Below, one piece after another: positions 49,701 to 57,769 of a stretch of 64,000 nucleotides of DNA. Every line of letters starts with the position of its first letter. Position 1 is the first letter of the stretch. The position numbers and the translations under genes were made by a program. The DNA is from a virus: the IMG/VR virus record IMGVR_UViG_3300043410_000565, positions 28,236 to 92,235 of that record; one strand, written 5' to 3'. The notes below the pieces were generated by a model. The model was not told the origin of the DNA. It worked only from the letters and a program-made list of their open reading frames with translations, and searched no databases.

Positions 49701-51030
49701 CATCAAAGGTGAATACGGTGGTGCGGACGTACAGTGCTCTCGTGGTATTCCAATGGACGTTCTATTCTTGAGAACTTCTGATTTGAACTTCCAAGACACA
49801 AGCATCAAATACAGCGTTATCTCTCAAACTGCGGCTGGAACCTTTAACGATTCCAACCCATATGCTATTGTTGCTAATGCTAACCATAACTTCGACACAC
49901 GCATGAACATCCGTTCTGTTGATAACCAAGAAACTGATATCAACAATAACAAGCGTTCTTCGTTACAAGTTAAGGCTGCATTGTATTCTTCAAATAAGAA
50001 TCTTTCTCCAGTTATTGACTTACAACAAGTTTCAGCTTACGCTATCGCTAACATGATCGATGATCAAACTGCTGAAGATATTAACGTACCTGAGATTGAT
50101 ACTCGAAAGATTATCGGTGCTGGTGATACAGTTCTTTCAAACTATGCAGTTGTTGGTACTGGTACAATCAGCGTAAGCAACGGTTCTACTTCAGTTGTTG
50201 GTGCAAGTTCTCTGTTTACTGTTGAAGTTGCTGTTGGTAACATCTTGACAAAGAGCGATGGAACTGTTATTGGTACTGTACAGACTATCACTGATAACAC
50301 TCATATCACTCTAGCTTCAAGCTACACTGGCACTACTTTATCTGCAGTTGCCTATGACATTGGTTCTACTCCAAGCCTAGTGTTTGAAAACATTAACGGT
50401 GTTGGCGTTATCAGAACTAATATTGACTCCGCAGATAACCTATTGGCTTCTGTTGGTATTGGTAAGTCGTTGACTATCTCTGGTGTTGCTTCTGGTATTG
50501 ATGGTGATTATGTTGTCACTGACGTACAAGTATCTGAAGATACAAGCATCTATTATGGTAATACTGAGCTAGATAAAGTTAAGGTATTCTTGAATGCAGC
50601 CTTCGGAACTACAACTACTATCGATATGTCACAAGACGTTGATTTCGATATCAGCGTACAAAATAAGTTCGTGAATGATTTTGCTCCATCTGGTTCACAC
50701 AATGCAGCAAACTATATTACTAGAACTCTACAATTGACATCGGCAGCTGATAGCTTCAAGGTCATCTTTGATGGTAATATCGTTAACAATACTGACGTTA
50801 AGATTTACTACCGTACATGGACTGGTGACGTTGATTTGTTGAAGTTGCCATACAAAGACGCTGGTGCAAGTTTCGACAACTCTGATCCAGAAGGTAAATT
50901 TGTTGAGCGCACCCTTGAAGTTGGCGGTATTGAACCTTTCTATAACATCGCTATCAAGATTGTTATGAAATCTTCAAACCCTGTTGCCGTTCCAATGATC
51001 AAGAACTTACGTTTGTTGGCTCTATCATGA
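43789..51030 (+). CDS. Giant DUF4815-type baseplate/virion protein
   Basis: A 2413-residue protein opening FNTEPYFDDYSDAKDFYRILFRPSYAVQARELTQIQTILQNQ in pieces, then FGDHVFKNGSQVIPGSV and later AYVSGYEIE. This is the DUF4815 domain of structural proteins in T4-like cyanophages. The remaining 1900 residues are mostly beta structure, with GGIGYSGNG-type and SATV..GTGTSSTSSTTITGSGTAF-type repeats. The protein probably forms a large peripheral part of the baseplate, in the position of T4 gp10. It is the longest gene in the window and overlaps the next gene by four bases. Confidence 0.8.
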   Translation: MALDFNTEPYFDDYSDAKDFYRILFRPSYAVQARELTQIQTILQNQVSRFGDHVFKNGSQVIPGSVNVNNKVHFIKLEKFTGTEDVTTYIKEFKNKVIRGETSGVKMVVIDTSADSSVVDNLDEPTLYCQIEGTADNNETYRLQPGENIWAEVEDNLISTNFRLTEDQLVRRQLIIKATGSEGEEPSTYLEAPTIDFPNPASSNVLGYAYSVEVKAGIYYVDGIFVRNDDLKVYAGRFSNTPTYRVGFKVTEEYITPEDDESILDNATGSYNFAAPGAHRYQIKLSLVKLPLVSTDTFKFIELVRVVDGRIQSKVDRASYSELEKAMARRTHDESGNYEVNKFKLSIREHLNDGTNQGMYPELIGTAVPGTTYGDADKFVLVMDPGKAYVSGYEIESTSSQYIEFDKARENNGLENGHVRRIGLQNIGLNYGNYVKVNNLFRVPDIKNFTKVYLVKKLQPKPATFRVNLSGGSVSSVDVIDGGIGYSGNGTVVIKPTSSFSGTPAVATATVTNGKVVSVSVGTAGSGYSTTPNAYFISNLTGLGVAPSASDIVGTARVKALQLASGSYSSAATVYNLGLIDINMNSGYSFDLDVKSIIGTAGSGNFSCDVQPTLVSLIGTGTSSTSSTTITGSGTAFIGFVKAGDIIYLNDKRVGTVSTFTNTAITLTANAEFAVTDGRISVFTSTLYEPKFESLLFPVGQAYVKTLKGRNANNTADTEPVSSTLVRRLFGSKTSSNNIVEFKVTDTDETIELDTDLSNYTLINNTTGLPVDISETTVTFNSSGPRQTVYISGVADTESYSLIASVAQEQAAARAKQKVLVENYEFDGAFKKNIAATSAITLDHCDIFKLKSVLMNPGEFDTFDELAAIDITDRYTLDNGQRDTYYAAGRILLKPGFQVPNGAIRVVYDYFEGGIESGNYFSVDSYTHASGVPYADIPSHYVTNQENGKRVQTSLSDVLDFRPYISGLNASTFKPELPKFGSGMVSPIAYYVGRIDKVSLDSVGKLNVITGVPSASPKEPSDPKEGMVIASIIVPPYTKTVKEIVVKQQDNRRYTMRDIGKLERRIANLEYYVTLSLLEKDTADLQIKDATTGLDRFKNGFIVDQFTGHGIGDVKNQDYRISVDKETRTLRPMHDSQALEIVENLVSGTDRSNKSYKKTGDLITLPYTESAYIFNNNASRAMDIHAMSSGAFKGQITLIPEGDNWKSTERRPDLIAVDDNNYDAIKYIAENAIIDTKGNTIVGTKWNEWQTNWTSVKNEVVGKFETWTYRGYANSYDVRGYENVLTTMEGYNYRDGISTSMANNVNAQDYGDRVVDVSYIPYMRSRPVTVIAQNLKPTTRFYPFFDNIAVTDYFKPCDVFTVTRDGSSLMSFSSLDLDDNILADSDRRSWNNKIEQAFSVGDVLTNASHTAVNIETIDQLTTEAASFNVYVTSTSGVRAGHHVFLYNLNNHSALKEITLGDLKENQDIPESIGLNDNSASASELNFKKFKVLSVSGTKLVLGNIDGSLVQPFSAYSTGSYDSGYYGKLLRLKASGVVVYGGVVAATDTNGKIVTQDIHVANIKNGFSIGETLTGSVNIGNTSSYNGVSIDSINGASSGVATMKVEGDKVITDIDGTAVGVFYIPESDTLSFRTGERTFKFTDNSANSNASFDSIGSCVYYSQGISLSKERTIVSSRSVEFVQAATYEDTKALPPVRRSSTTARQIYYWVYDPLAQTFTVSSEGGCFITSVDLYFAAKGNRPVSIELRNTDNGVPSSKVIPFSKVTKPVDDIIVSDDSSLKTTFKFKSPVYLQDTETYSLVVMTDEPGTQLYVSEMGQVDLLTSNTIAGQPLTGSLYASQNAKEWEIHSLLDMKFALNKATFDISVSPEVEFRTVAPGMAKLPYNPFEITPGTNKVRVYAPNHGLMAGQTVTIDNVPEGFYGANSETVGIPHTLLNTKHTVLSAGLEKDSFVIAIVTAVNGENVLGGTVNDFIKGEYGGADVQCSRGIPMDVLFLRTSDLNFQDTSIKYSVISQTAAGTFNDSNPYAIVANANHNFDTRMNIRSVDNQETDINNNKRSSLQVKAALYSSNKNLSPVIDLQQVSAYAIANMIDDQTAEDINVPEIDTRKIIGAGDTVLSNYAVVGTGTISVSNGSTSVVGASSLFTVEVAVGNILTKSDGTVIGTVQTITDNTHITLASSYTGTTLSAVAYDIGSTPSLVFENINGVGVIRTNIDSADNLLASVGIGKSLTISGVASGIDGDYVVTDVQVSEDTSIYYGNTELDKVKVFLNAAFGTTTTIDMSQDVDFDISVQNKFVNDFAPSGSHNAANYITRTLQLTSAADSFKVIFDGNIVNNTDVKIYYRTWTGDVDLLKLPYKDAGASFDNSDPEGKFVERTLEVGGIEPFYNIAIKIVMKSSNPVAVPMIKNLRLLALS

Positions 51031-51275
51031 GTTTAGCTCAGATTGAAGGGTTCTCTAGTCTAAGAAAAGACACCGCCAATGGCGGTGTCGTGAACGTCGA
51101 TACTAAGATGTATGAGAATCATAAAGCTCAGAAAATGCTTGCTCTTAGAAATATGCAACAACAGAAATCAACGCAAGATACTATGTCCAACTTGCAGAGC
51201 GAGATAAATATGATTAAGAATGACATGAACGACATTAGAAGCATGTTGATTCAACTATTAGAAAAAGGTAACTGA
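51027..51275 (+). CDS. Small coiled-coil virion-associated protein
   Basis: An 82-residue protein with FSSLRKDTANGGVVNVDTKMYENH at the N terminus and a C-terminal coiled coil (SNLQSEINMIKNDMNDIRSMLIQLLE in pieces). A short protein with the same LRKDxxxGAVxN opening follows the DUF4815 gene in cyanophages. It may join the large baseplate protein to the fibre. Starts in an ATGA overlap; ends at the A of the next ATG. Confidence 0.65.
   Translation: MSLAQIEGFSSLRKDTANGGVVNVDTKMYENHKAQKMLALRNMQQQKSTQDTMSNLQSEINMIKNDMNDIRSMLIQLLEKGN
51069..51089. other. Strong hairpin within coding sequence
   Basis: GACACCGCC (51069-51077) pairs perfectly with GGCGGTGTC (51081-51089) around AAT, 42 bases into the small gene after the 7.2-kb gene. 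There is no T-run after it. It could slow ribosomes or limit RNA decay between the giant gene and the fibre genes. Confidence 0.6.
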
Positions 51276-52489
51276 TGGCTGCTATTCACTTAAGACAAGA
51301 CAAAGAACGTCCACTAACAATTCAAGAAGTTGACGAGAACTTTGACTCAATCAACCGTGAGGTTGGACAGAAGCTGGACACGTTGGCGTTTAACGCTACT
51401 AACATCTTACAATTATTGAACGGTAACGCTGGCGCTGGTTCAACTCTTGATGCTGATAAAGTTCAAGGTAAGTATCCAACATCTGCCGCTAACCCAAACA
51501 CAGTGGTAATCCGCGATGGTTCTGGTAACACTTACTTCAATCAGGTCTATGGTCTACACATTGGTGATGTTGTTGGTGACGTACAAGGTACAGTAACTGG
51601 GGCATTGATCGGTAACGCAACCAACGTTGATGGTGTTGTTCAAGTTGAGCACGGTGGTACTGGTGGTACGACTCCTTCGGCAGCTAGACAGAACATTGGT
51701 TGTGGTTCTATGGCAGTTCAAAACAAGAACACCGTTGATATCACTGGTGGTACTATTACTGGCATCACTGACTTAACAGTCGCCGACGGTGGTACTGGTG
51801 CTTCTACTGCATCTGGCGCACGTTCTAACCTTGGTTTAGTTATCGGTGCTGACGTTCAATCATATGCAGCTATCCTTTCTGGTATTTCATCCACAGCAGG
51901 TGATGGTCTAATTATTAGAACTACGACTAACTCTGCAGTATCTCGCAAGTTTATCCAAGGTAACTCTATCGAGATCACCAACCCTACTGGTAAAGATGGT
52001 GATATTACAGTTGCTTTGGCTCTAGCACCTTCTGTCTCAAGTATTACTAAAGCTGGTACAGACGGTACTGGTGATATTGGACAATCTAATAATAGATTCG
52101 CGACTATCTATGGTACAGCTACTTCAGCAAAATACGCTGACTTGGCAGAAAAGTATACAACAGATAAACATTATGAGCCAGGAACAGTTATTGTAGTTGC
52201 TCACGGTGGCGATTCCGAAGCCACTGCATCATTCCAACTAGGTCAACGTGTAATTGGTGTTGTTTCTACAAAACCAGCGCACATTATGAATGATGAATCT
52301 ACTGGTCAAGCTATCGGTTTGACAGGTCGTTTACCAGTTAAGGTTACTGGACCAATTAAAAAAGGTCAAACTCTTATCGCTTCTCCAGACGGTTATGCTG
52401 TTGCGGGTGAAGGTCAAAACGTGATTGGTCAAGCGCTGGAAACTAACTTGAACGCTGGCGTTAAGCTAGTGGAATGTATTATTAAATAA
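51275..52489 (+). CDS. Tail-fibre protein
   Basis: A 404-residue protein with the fibre repeats VEHGGTGGTTPSAARQNIG and VADGGTGASTASGARSNLG, typical of phage tail-fibre shafts. The C-terminal domain (YADLAEKYTTDKHYEPGTVIVV, RVIGVVSTKPAHIMN, LPVKVTGPIKKGQTL) resembles the intramolecular-chaperone or peptidase_G2-like end of cyanophage fibres. It probably contacts the host surface. A radical SAM gene follows 15 bases later on the same strand. Confidence 0.8.
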   Translation: MAAIHLRQDKERPLTIQEVDENFDSINREVGQKLDTLAFNATNILQLLNGNAGAGSTLDADKVQGKYPTSAANPNTVVIRDGSGNTYFNQVYGLHIGDVVGDVQGTVTGALIGNATNVDGVVQVEHGGTGGTTPSAARQNIGCGSMAVQNKNTVDITGGTITGITDLTVADGGTGASTASGARSNLGLVIGADVQSYAAILSGISSTAGDGLIIRTTTNSAVSRKFIQGNSIEITNPTGKDGDITVALALAPSVSSITKAGTDGTGDIGQSNNRFATIYGTATSAKYADLAEKYTTDKHYEPGTVIVVAHGGDSEATASFQLGQRVIGVVSTKPAHIMNDESTGQAIGLTGRLPVKVTGPIKKGQTLIASPDGYAVAGEGQNVIGQALETNLNAGVKLVECIIK

Positions 52490-52504
52490 CACTGGATTTT
52501 TGTT

Positions 52505-54355
52505 ATGAAAAAGTTCCTGTTGGTGAATTACTCGCCAGCTACATCCAACGATGGGTCACAAGAGGTTCCATACCTCTGGATGACCCTTCATTCATACTTC
52601 AAACGTAATTCTGTAAACCCAAATGCATGGGAATGGTTAGAACCAATATATTCACCATTAGCAGAAACCCCAGAAGAATTAGTAGATAAAATTGTATCTC
52701 AAACGCCAGACGTTATTGGGATATCTTGTTACATCTGGAACAGCTCTCTTACTTTTTGGGTGGCTGAGCAAGTTAAATTAAAGCTACCTAATGTAAAGAT
52801 TATCGCTGGTGGACCAAGTTTAAATTATTGGAAACATCAAGATTGGTTTAAGATATACTGGTATATTGACCTTGTTTGTAATTACAATGGATACGGTGAA
52901 CCCTTTATAACATCATATTTGGATGGTGCTTCGGTAAAGGAAATTCCATATGCGATATATCCAGACCTTGGTCGGCACGTGTGGAATGAATCAACTGCAA
53001 AAATTACTGTAAAAGAATTTAAGTGGCCAGCACCATATAAAGATAATATTGAATATCTAAAACAGTTTAAAATAAAACACCCTGATGTTAAGGGGATAGT
53101 TGATACTTCTCGTGGATGCCCCTATGCTTGCGTATTCTGTGAGTGGGGTGGCGGCACTTCCACCAAAGTGGCATTTAGACCACTTGTAGACACGCTAGAA
53201 GAACTAGAAATTATGTTTAGTATCTTACAGCCGAAATACGTTGATATTAACAATGCCAATTTTGGTGTTATTAAAGAAGATTTAGTATGCGCTGAAAAGA
53301 TTTGCGAATTGCAAGAAAAATATAAATGTGTACAAGACGTTAATGTGTATGGACCAACTAAGTCTAATAAACTAAGGTTGAAGCAGATATTAAATCTATT
53401 TGCGAAGGTTGGTATAATCCAAGATATGAAACTTTCCGTCCAGTCAACTAATAAACAAATCCTTGATAATATCAAACGTGTTGATATGACATACTCTGAT
53501 CAAAAAGATTTGTTTATCTCAGTTGCAGAAGAAAATAATATCCAATTAAAATTTGAAGGTATTTTGGGGCTTCCAGGGGAAACCGTTGAAACATTCTATC
53601 AAACTATATCTGATTTGGTTGACGATCAAACTCACCCAATGATGTATGAGTGGATTATGTTAGATTCATCTCCAGCTGCAAGAGAACCATATTTCAGCGA
53701 AATGGGTATTGTAACAAAAGAAGTAAAATTCAGAAGAAATGCGTATCTAAACCACACAAAACCTAAGAAAGACGAAGCTATCGGTGACGTTGGTTATCGT
53801 AATATTTTACACGATACTGTATTCGCTAATATAGAAGCTCCAAGGTATGTTGTTGGTACATATTCATACAACTCAGTAGATTGGGTTGAGATGAAGATGG
53901 CTCGTCACGTGTTCTATACTCTTTATAAAACACATTTGATTCAACCATACATTAGACACCTAAGATCTATTGGCGTCCCTATCAATGAATTCTTCAAACG
54001 TTCATTTAGAGGATTCTTCTTAAGAATCCCTCAAGTAAAAATAGCGCATGATGTAATGTTGAAGCAGGTACAATCTGATGAACTACTAGACCCATATTAT
54101 GTAAGTATCGCTGATAACTTACCATACTTTAGCTACTATTCTACTATTAAGTTTGCCATTCTGTTAGACCCTAAGATGTTCTTTAAACTATTTGGAGAAT
54201 GGTTGGTGTCAGCGTATGGTGATACTCACTTTATTGATATTTCTAATGCGATTGGCAACGCTGTTCAAACACCAATGTATAGTGAAATGCCACCAAGAGA
54301 AAAGATATCATCAATCATCGCAATGTGCGAAATGGTAGAATTACCTTTGGTCTAA
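52505..54355 (+). CDS. Cobalamin-binding-type radical SAM protein
   Basis: A 616-residue protein. Residues 1-165 form a Rossmann-like N-terminal domain (LVDKIVSQTPDVIGISCYIWN, VKIIAGGPS, EPFITSYLDG) of the kind that binds cobalamin in class B radical SAM enzymes, though no DxHxxG is seen. The radical SAM motif is C205-PYA-C209-VF-C212 in DTSRGCPYACVFCEWGG, followed by a TIM-barrel pattern with GILGLPGET. Class B enzymes perform methyl transfers and other radical changes on peptides and natural products. A 200-residue helical C terminus is unassigned. It starts 15 bases after the fibre gene and meets the minus-strand radical SAM operon end to end, overlapping by 15 bases. Confidence 0.82.
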   Translation: MKKFLLVNYSPATSNDGSQEVPYLWMTLHSYFKRNSVNPNAWEWLEPIYSPLAETPEELVDKIVSQTPDVIGISCYIWNSSLTFWVAEQVKLKLPNVKIIAGGPSLNYWKHQDWFKIYWYIDLVCNYNGYGEPFITSYLDGASVKEIPYAIYPDLGRHVWNESTAKITVKEFKWPAPYKDNIEYLKQFKIKHPDVKGIVDTSRGCPYACVFCEWGGGTSTKVAFRPLVDTLEELEIMFSILQPKYVDINNANFGVIKEDLVCAEKICELQEKYKCVQDVNVYGPTKSNKLRLKQILNLFAKVGIIQDMKLSVQSTNKQILDNIKRVDMTYSDQKDLFISVAEENNIQLKFEGILGLPGETVETFYQTISDLVDDQTHPMMYEWIMLDSSPAAREPYFSEMGIVTKEVKFRRNAYLNHTKPKKDEAIGDVGYRNILHDTVFANIEAPRYVVGTYSYNSVDWVEMKMARHVFYTLYKTHLIQPYIRHLRSIGVPINEFFKRSFRGFFLRIPQVKIAHDVMLKQVQSDELLDPYYVSIADNLPYFSYYSTIKFAILLDPKMFFKLFGEWLVSAYGDTHFIDISNAIGNAVQTPMYSEMPPREKISSIIAMCEMVELPLV

Positions 54356-55684
54356 TTTCTTATTGAAAATCATTTCAAAGGCTTTGTTTTGAATAGCCTT
54401 GTGATAAACTTTTTCAATCGCGCAGTTTGTGTAGAACACCTCATCAGGTACTTCGATTGGGCAGTTAGATTTACACAGTCTAAACACCTCACATGAGCGA
54501 CAGTGACGTTCATAGCGATCCAAATCTACCCTTGCTAAAGAAACGTTCTCGAGTTCATCAATATGACCGCCGATGAATGATTCATCTGTATGCGGGCAAG
54601 TTCTAACATTACCCTTCATATCAACGGATAATACTCCAGAGTCATCAACCCCACACGAAGTAATATAAGTTGGGAGGATCTGTTTACGCAGAGTCTTGGT
54701 GTATGGTAAAACTCCAAGGTGTGACTCTATCAAGGAGTTGTTTAATAGTTTATGGTCTACACCCTTAAAGCGTTGTTCAATGCTATCGTCAATGAAGCGT
54801 TTGATGATATCTTTGAACTTTGCTAGACTTTCACCGTGGATGACATGGTGAGAAGAACCACCATCATGATTGTGACCAACTGTCCAGCTGATCGCAGTCT
54901 TTCTTAAATCAATACCGTTCTGTGTACAATATTCATAGAAGAACTTATTGATTTCGTACAAGTCATAGTTCGTGTGAGAAAGAACTGGGTTAAAGCTGAA
55001 TTGTATGTTGCTATACTTCTGAGCTTCTTTAAGAATATCAACCTTCTTGTGTAGGAATTCTTCACCACGCAGTCGTTCGTGTCCTGGACCATCATGCGAC
55101 AAACCAATAGAAACAGTACCTTTAAGAGTCTTGAAGAACTCAATATGTTTCATCTGTAGAGGTGTACCATTGGTTGGGATAAACCACGTCAACCCCTCGC
55201 GATCAAACTCGCGCATTAACACTTCCATCGTCTTCCAATATAGAAGCGTTTCTCCACCCCACAAATCAATCTTCTCTAAACGAGATAAATCAAGTCGTTT
55301 GATTTGTTCAATAAACGTGTCAACTGTTGTTATCTTCTCACGTTCGTCTGGATTGCCAATATCCTTCTGCATGCAATATGAACAATCGTAATTGCAAGCG
55401 TGACCGAGAAGAACCCTAATCCAGAATGGCTTGTTTGATTTAGCCCTAGTTCTTACTTCTCCATTTACACTCTCATAGAAAGCATCAGGTTCAGTTGGTT
55501 CAGAAAGCGGTTCTTTATTACTATTGTAGATACCGTTGGTGTAGTTATCATAATAGAACTGAGTTCCGTCTTCAAATTTGAACTGAATAAAACTCTCAGC
55601 ATCTCGTGCAAGAGGAGTTCTTTGAGTTTCCTTCTTTAGCTTACTGCGTAGAGAAGCGAGGCTGATGCTGTATGTGTGGCTCAT
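54341..55684 (-). CDS. Radical SAM/SPASM-type protein
   Basis: A 447-residue protein. The radical SAM motif is C97-NYD-C101-SY-C104 in LGHACNYDCSYCMQ, with WGGET as the SAM-binding GGE motif. The C-terminal region has cysteines spaced like a SPASM or twitch auxiliary iron-sulphur domain (CGVDD, RTCPHTDE, HCRSCEVFRLCKSNCP, TNCAIEK). Such enzymes (AnSME, PqqE, sactisynthases, ranthipeptide synthases) act on peptides or proteins. It is the last gene of the minus-strand operon and overlaps its upstream gene by four bases. The start 55684 lies in the ATGA overlap. An N-terminal domain of about 90 residues might bind the substrate leader. Confidence 0.87.
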   Translation of the reverse strand: MSHTYSISLASLRSKLKKETQRTPLARDAESFIQFKFEDGTQFYYDNYTNGIYNSNKEPLSEPTEPDAFYESVNGEVRTRAKSNKPFWIRVLLGHACNYDCSYCMQKDIGNPDEREKITTVDTFIEQIKRLDLSRLEKIDLWGGETLLYWKTMEVLMREFDREGLTWFIPTNGTPLQMKHIEFFKTLKGTVSIGLSHDGPGHERLRGEEFLHKKVDILKEAQKYSNIQFSFNPVLSHTNYDLYEINKFFYEYCTQNGIDLRKTAISWTVGHNHDGGSSHHVIHGESLAKFKDIIKRFIDDSIEQRFKGVDHKLLNNSLIESHLGVLPYTKTLRKQILPTYITSCGVDDSGVLSVDMKGNVRTCPHTDESFIGGHIDELENVSLARVDLDRYERHCRSCEVFRLCKSNCPIEVPDEVFYTNCAIEKVYHKAIQNKAFEMIFNKKLDQR

Positions 55685-56721
55685 TTTGATAAGATAGAAA
55701 CTACTGGAGTTTGTCCATTGTGTAAACCATATGGTGTTTTAGTCCACCCCTCTAGAGAATTAAAGAAAGAACACTCTCTGGGATACATCACATATGGTAT
55801 GAAGTTAAAATCTCTATTCACTTTCGTGTTTAGAGTCGTCGTGAAATACTCTTTAAACTTACTTATGTTTGACTGGTTCGCCCAATCAGCGTATAACTCT
55901 TGTTTCCCTTTTACAACTCTATACAGGAATTCGTTCATATCAAACTCTTCAGCAAATGTATAGAATGGGTCAATAGATAAATCGCAAGCATCATCGCTTG
56001 CATAAAAGAAGTTATTGTAATACAAATGCAACGCTTCTTTATTTACCCTGATTATCTTATCATCTGTTGTCTCAATCCAAGTGTTTTGATACTCTGCCCA
56101 AGGGTGATTCAATATCTTACGCTCTTGTCTAAAATCATTATGTACACAATTGTAGACACGGCTATTATAACCCCATTCTATGATTTGGTCAAATATTTCT
56201 GAGTCTCCACAATCAATGTATTTGATCTTTTTTATTGTAAACCTATCATGTGCCCGTTTGATAAAATCAAGAAGTTTATCGACCCCAATATGCTTTACAA
56301 ACGTTGAACTAATAGATAAGTCAGCGATACCTTTAATTTGTAAATCTTTTAATTGCAAAGTTCTAATTAGGGAGTTATCGGTAACGCAGAGTTCAAACAT
56401 ATTACCGTTGGAGACATACCAATTGTAATCAGCTTTATGGAATTGCTTTAGATAGTATAAGTCGTCGTTTGTTCTAATCGAACCGAACCTTGGCAAGAAG
56501 TCCATCCAAACTTTTTCATACTTCTTTAAATCATTCCCATAGTTTGGTAGGGACTTTGTCTTTTGTAGGTTGTTCTTGATGTAACAAACCTCGCATCCAG
56601 CATCACAATAGTAGCGTTTACCAAGGCTGAAGTTTATATCATAATCCAAAGATCTAAGCGCATCTTCTTTTACCCAGTATGCGTTTAGATCGGTGTAATT
56701 ATCAAAGTCATTTCTGTCCAT
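55681..56721 (-). CDS. Divergent radical SAM-like protein without SPASM cluster
   Basis: A 346-residue protein with C39-DAG-C43-EV-C46 in GKRYYCDAGCEVCYIKNN, which keeps the CX3CX2C spacing, but the GGE motif is not clear. The C-terminal half lacks a SPASM cysteine cluster. TIM-barrel-like segments follow (LQIKGIADLSISSTF, IKKIKYIDCGDSEIFDQIIEWG). I chose ATG 56721, which overlaps the preceding gene by 14 bases; the frame runs further upstream to 56832 but only inside that gene. It may be a partner of the other radical SAM enzymes or act on a different substrate. Confidence 0.7.
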   Translation of the reverse strand: MDRNDFDNYTDLNAYWVKEDALRSLDYDINFSLGKRYYCDAGCEVCYIKNNLQKTKSLPNYGNDLKKYEKVWMDFLPRFGSIRTNDDLYYLKQFHKADYNWYVSNGNMFELCVTDNSLIRTLQLKDLQIKGIADLSISSTFVKHIGVDKLLDFIKRAHDRFTIKKIKYIDCGDSEIFDQIIEWGYNSRVYNCVHNDFRQERKILNHPWAEYQNTWIETTDDKIIRVNKEALHLYYNNFFYASDDACDLSIDPFYTFAEEFDMNEFLYRVVKGKQELYADWANQSNISKFKEYFTTTLNTKVNRDFNFIPYVMYPRECSFFNSLEGWTKTPYGLHNGQTPVVSILSK

Positions 56722-57769
56722 CGGCGATCCAGTGGTAGAAAGATTTCTTTTCATGTAGCTTGGTTGTATAGTGTACCATTGCGTTTTGAATCTGATAGAA
56801 CTGAACGCATTTAGTCCCAGGTTCAGTATCAAACATCTTATGTAGATATTTCAATCCGCATAAAGTTCTAGAAGGGCAACCTGTGCACTTCTCTGGTACA
56901 ACCTCGTCTGGTTCGCCGTTTCTAGTCAGGCTGATATCACCAACCCATTTACCGACTTGATATTCTGGACGCTTATATTCGCAGAAGTCATACTCTGAGT
57001 AAATGTAACCATCTGGTGAAAGGATAATTTTGTAGTGATCGCCGAAGTAGTTCTTGTCAGTAACTCCATAGTTTCCGTCAATGAATACCATAATATTGTA
57101 GTTGTAAAGAACGTTCACGAAACGGATGAAAGCGTCAGCGTATTGAGCCATATCCATATCTTCAATTAGAGTCTTAAACTTCTGCCCACCTCTATGATGA
57201 CGTAGAGGTATAAGGTTGATTGATCGAACCTTGCAGCGAGAAACTTTATCTAGGATATCTTTGATACAATCTAGACTGAACACCTTACGGTCTTGAACTG
57301 GCATAACGAATTGCCAGTGAATGGGGATATTGTAATACCCGCACAACTCAATAGACTTGTAAATATCAAATTGTTCACGGTTGGCTTCTTGGTAAATGAA
57401 GTCATATGATATGGTGAACTTTAAATACTTGCGCCATTTCTCCAAGAACCATTGTTCCTTTTCAAACAGAGCAGCATTAGTTGTGATTGATACATATAAA
57501 CCCTTGCCGTCTAAGTATTTGTCTTTAAGGGTTTCTAGGATTTCATCCATTCGCTTTACATAGAGGAATGGTTCTCCGCCATGTAAAGCAATACGGTCTA
57601 CTTTATTTGGTTGATCAAATGCCCACTCAAAAAATGTTTCCAGTTCTTGGATGTATTTCTTTGACATATTCTGCCCACCGAGACTTTTAATATAGTCTCG
57701 GTCGCAGTAAGTGCAGTTGAAATTACAAGTATCTCCAAGATAGATGGAGATAGTATTCACATTCTTCAT
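56708..57769 (-). CDS. Radical SAM/SPASM-type protein
   Basis: A 353-residue protein with C15-NFN-C19-TY-C22 in YLGDTCNFNCTYCDRDY and LHGGEPFLY as the GGE motif. The C terminus has CTGCPSRTLCGLKYLHK and TKCVQFY, which fits a SPASM-like auxiliary cluster with a C-x2-C-x5-C-x(n)-C pattern; DFCEYKRPEYQVG lies before it. This is the AnSME-like layout of peptide-modifying enzymes. It overlaps its upstream neighbour by four bases and its downstream neighbour by 14 bases, so the operon is translationally coupled. Confidence 0.87.
   Translation of the reverse strand: MKNVNTISIYLGDTCNFNCTYCDRDYIKSLGGQNMSKKYIQELETFFEWAFDQPNKVDRIALHGGEPFLYVKRMDEILETLKDKYLDGKGLYVSITTNAALFEKEQWFLEKWRKYLKFTISYDFIYQEANREQFDIYKSIELCGYYNIPIHWQFVMPVQDRKVFSLDCIKDILDKVSRCKVRSINLIPLRHHRGGQKFKTLIEDMDMAQYADAFIRFVNVLYNYNIMVFIDGNYGVTDKNYFGDHYKIILSPDGYIYSEYDFCEYKRPEYQVGKWVGDISLTRNGEPDEVVPEKCTGCPSRTLCGLKYLHKMFDTEPGTKCVQFYQIQNAMVHYTTKLHEKKSFYHWIADGQK

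Noticed and set aside
55676-55963. Plus-strand 95-codon frame opposite radical SAM genes
   Set aside because: It is a shadow of the coupled minus-strand genes with no start signal.
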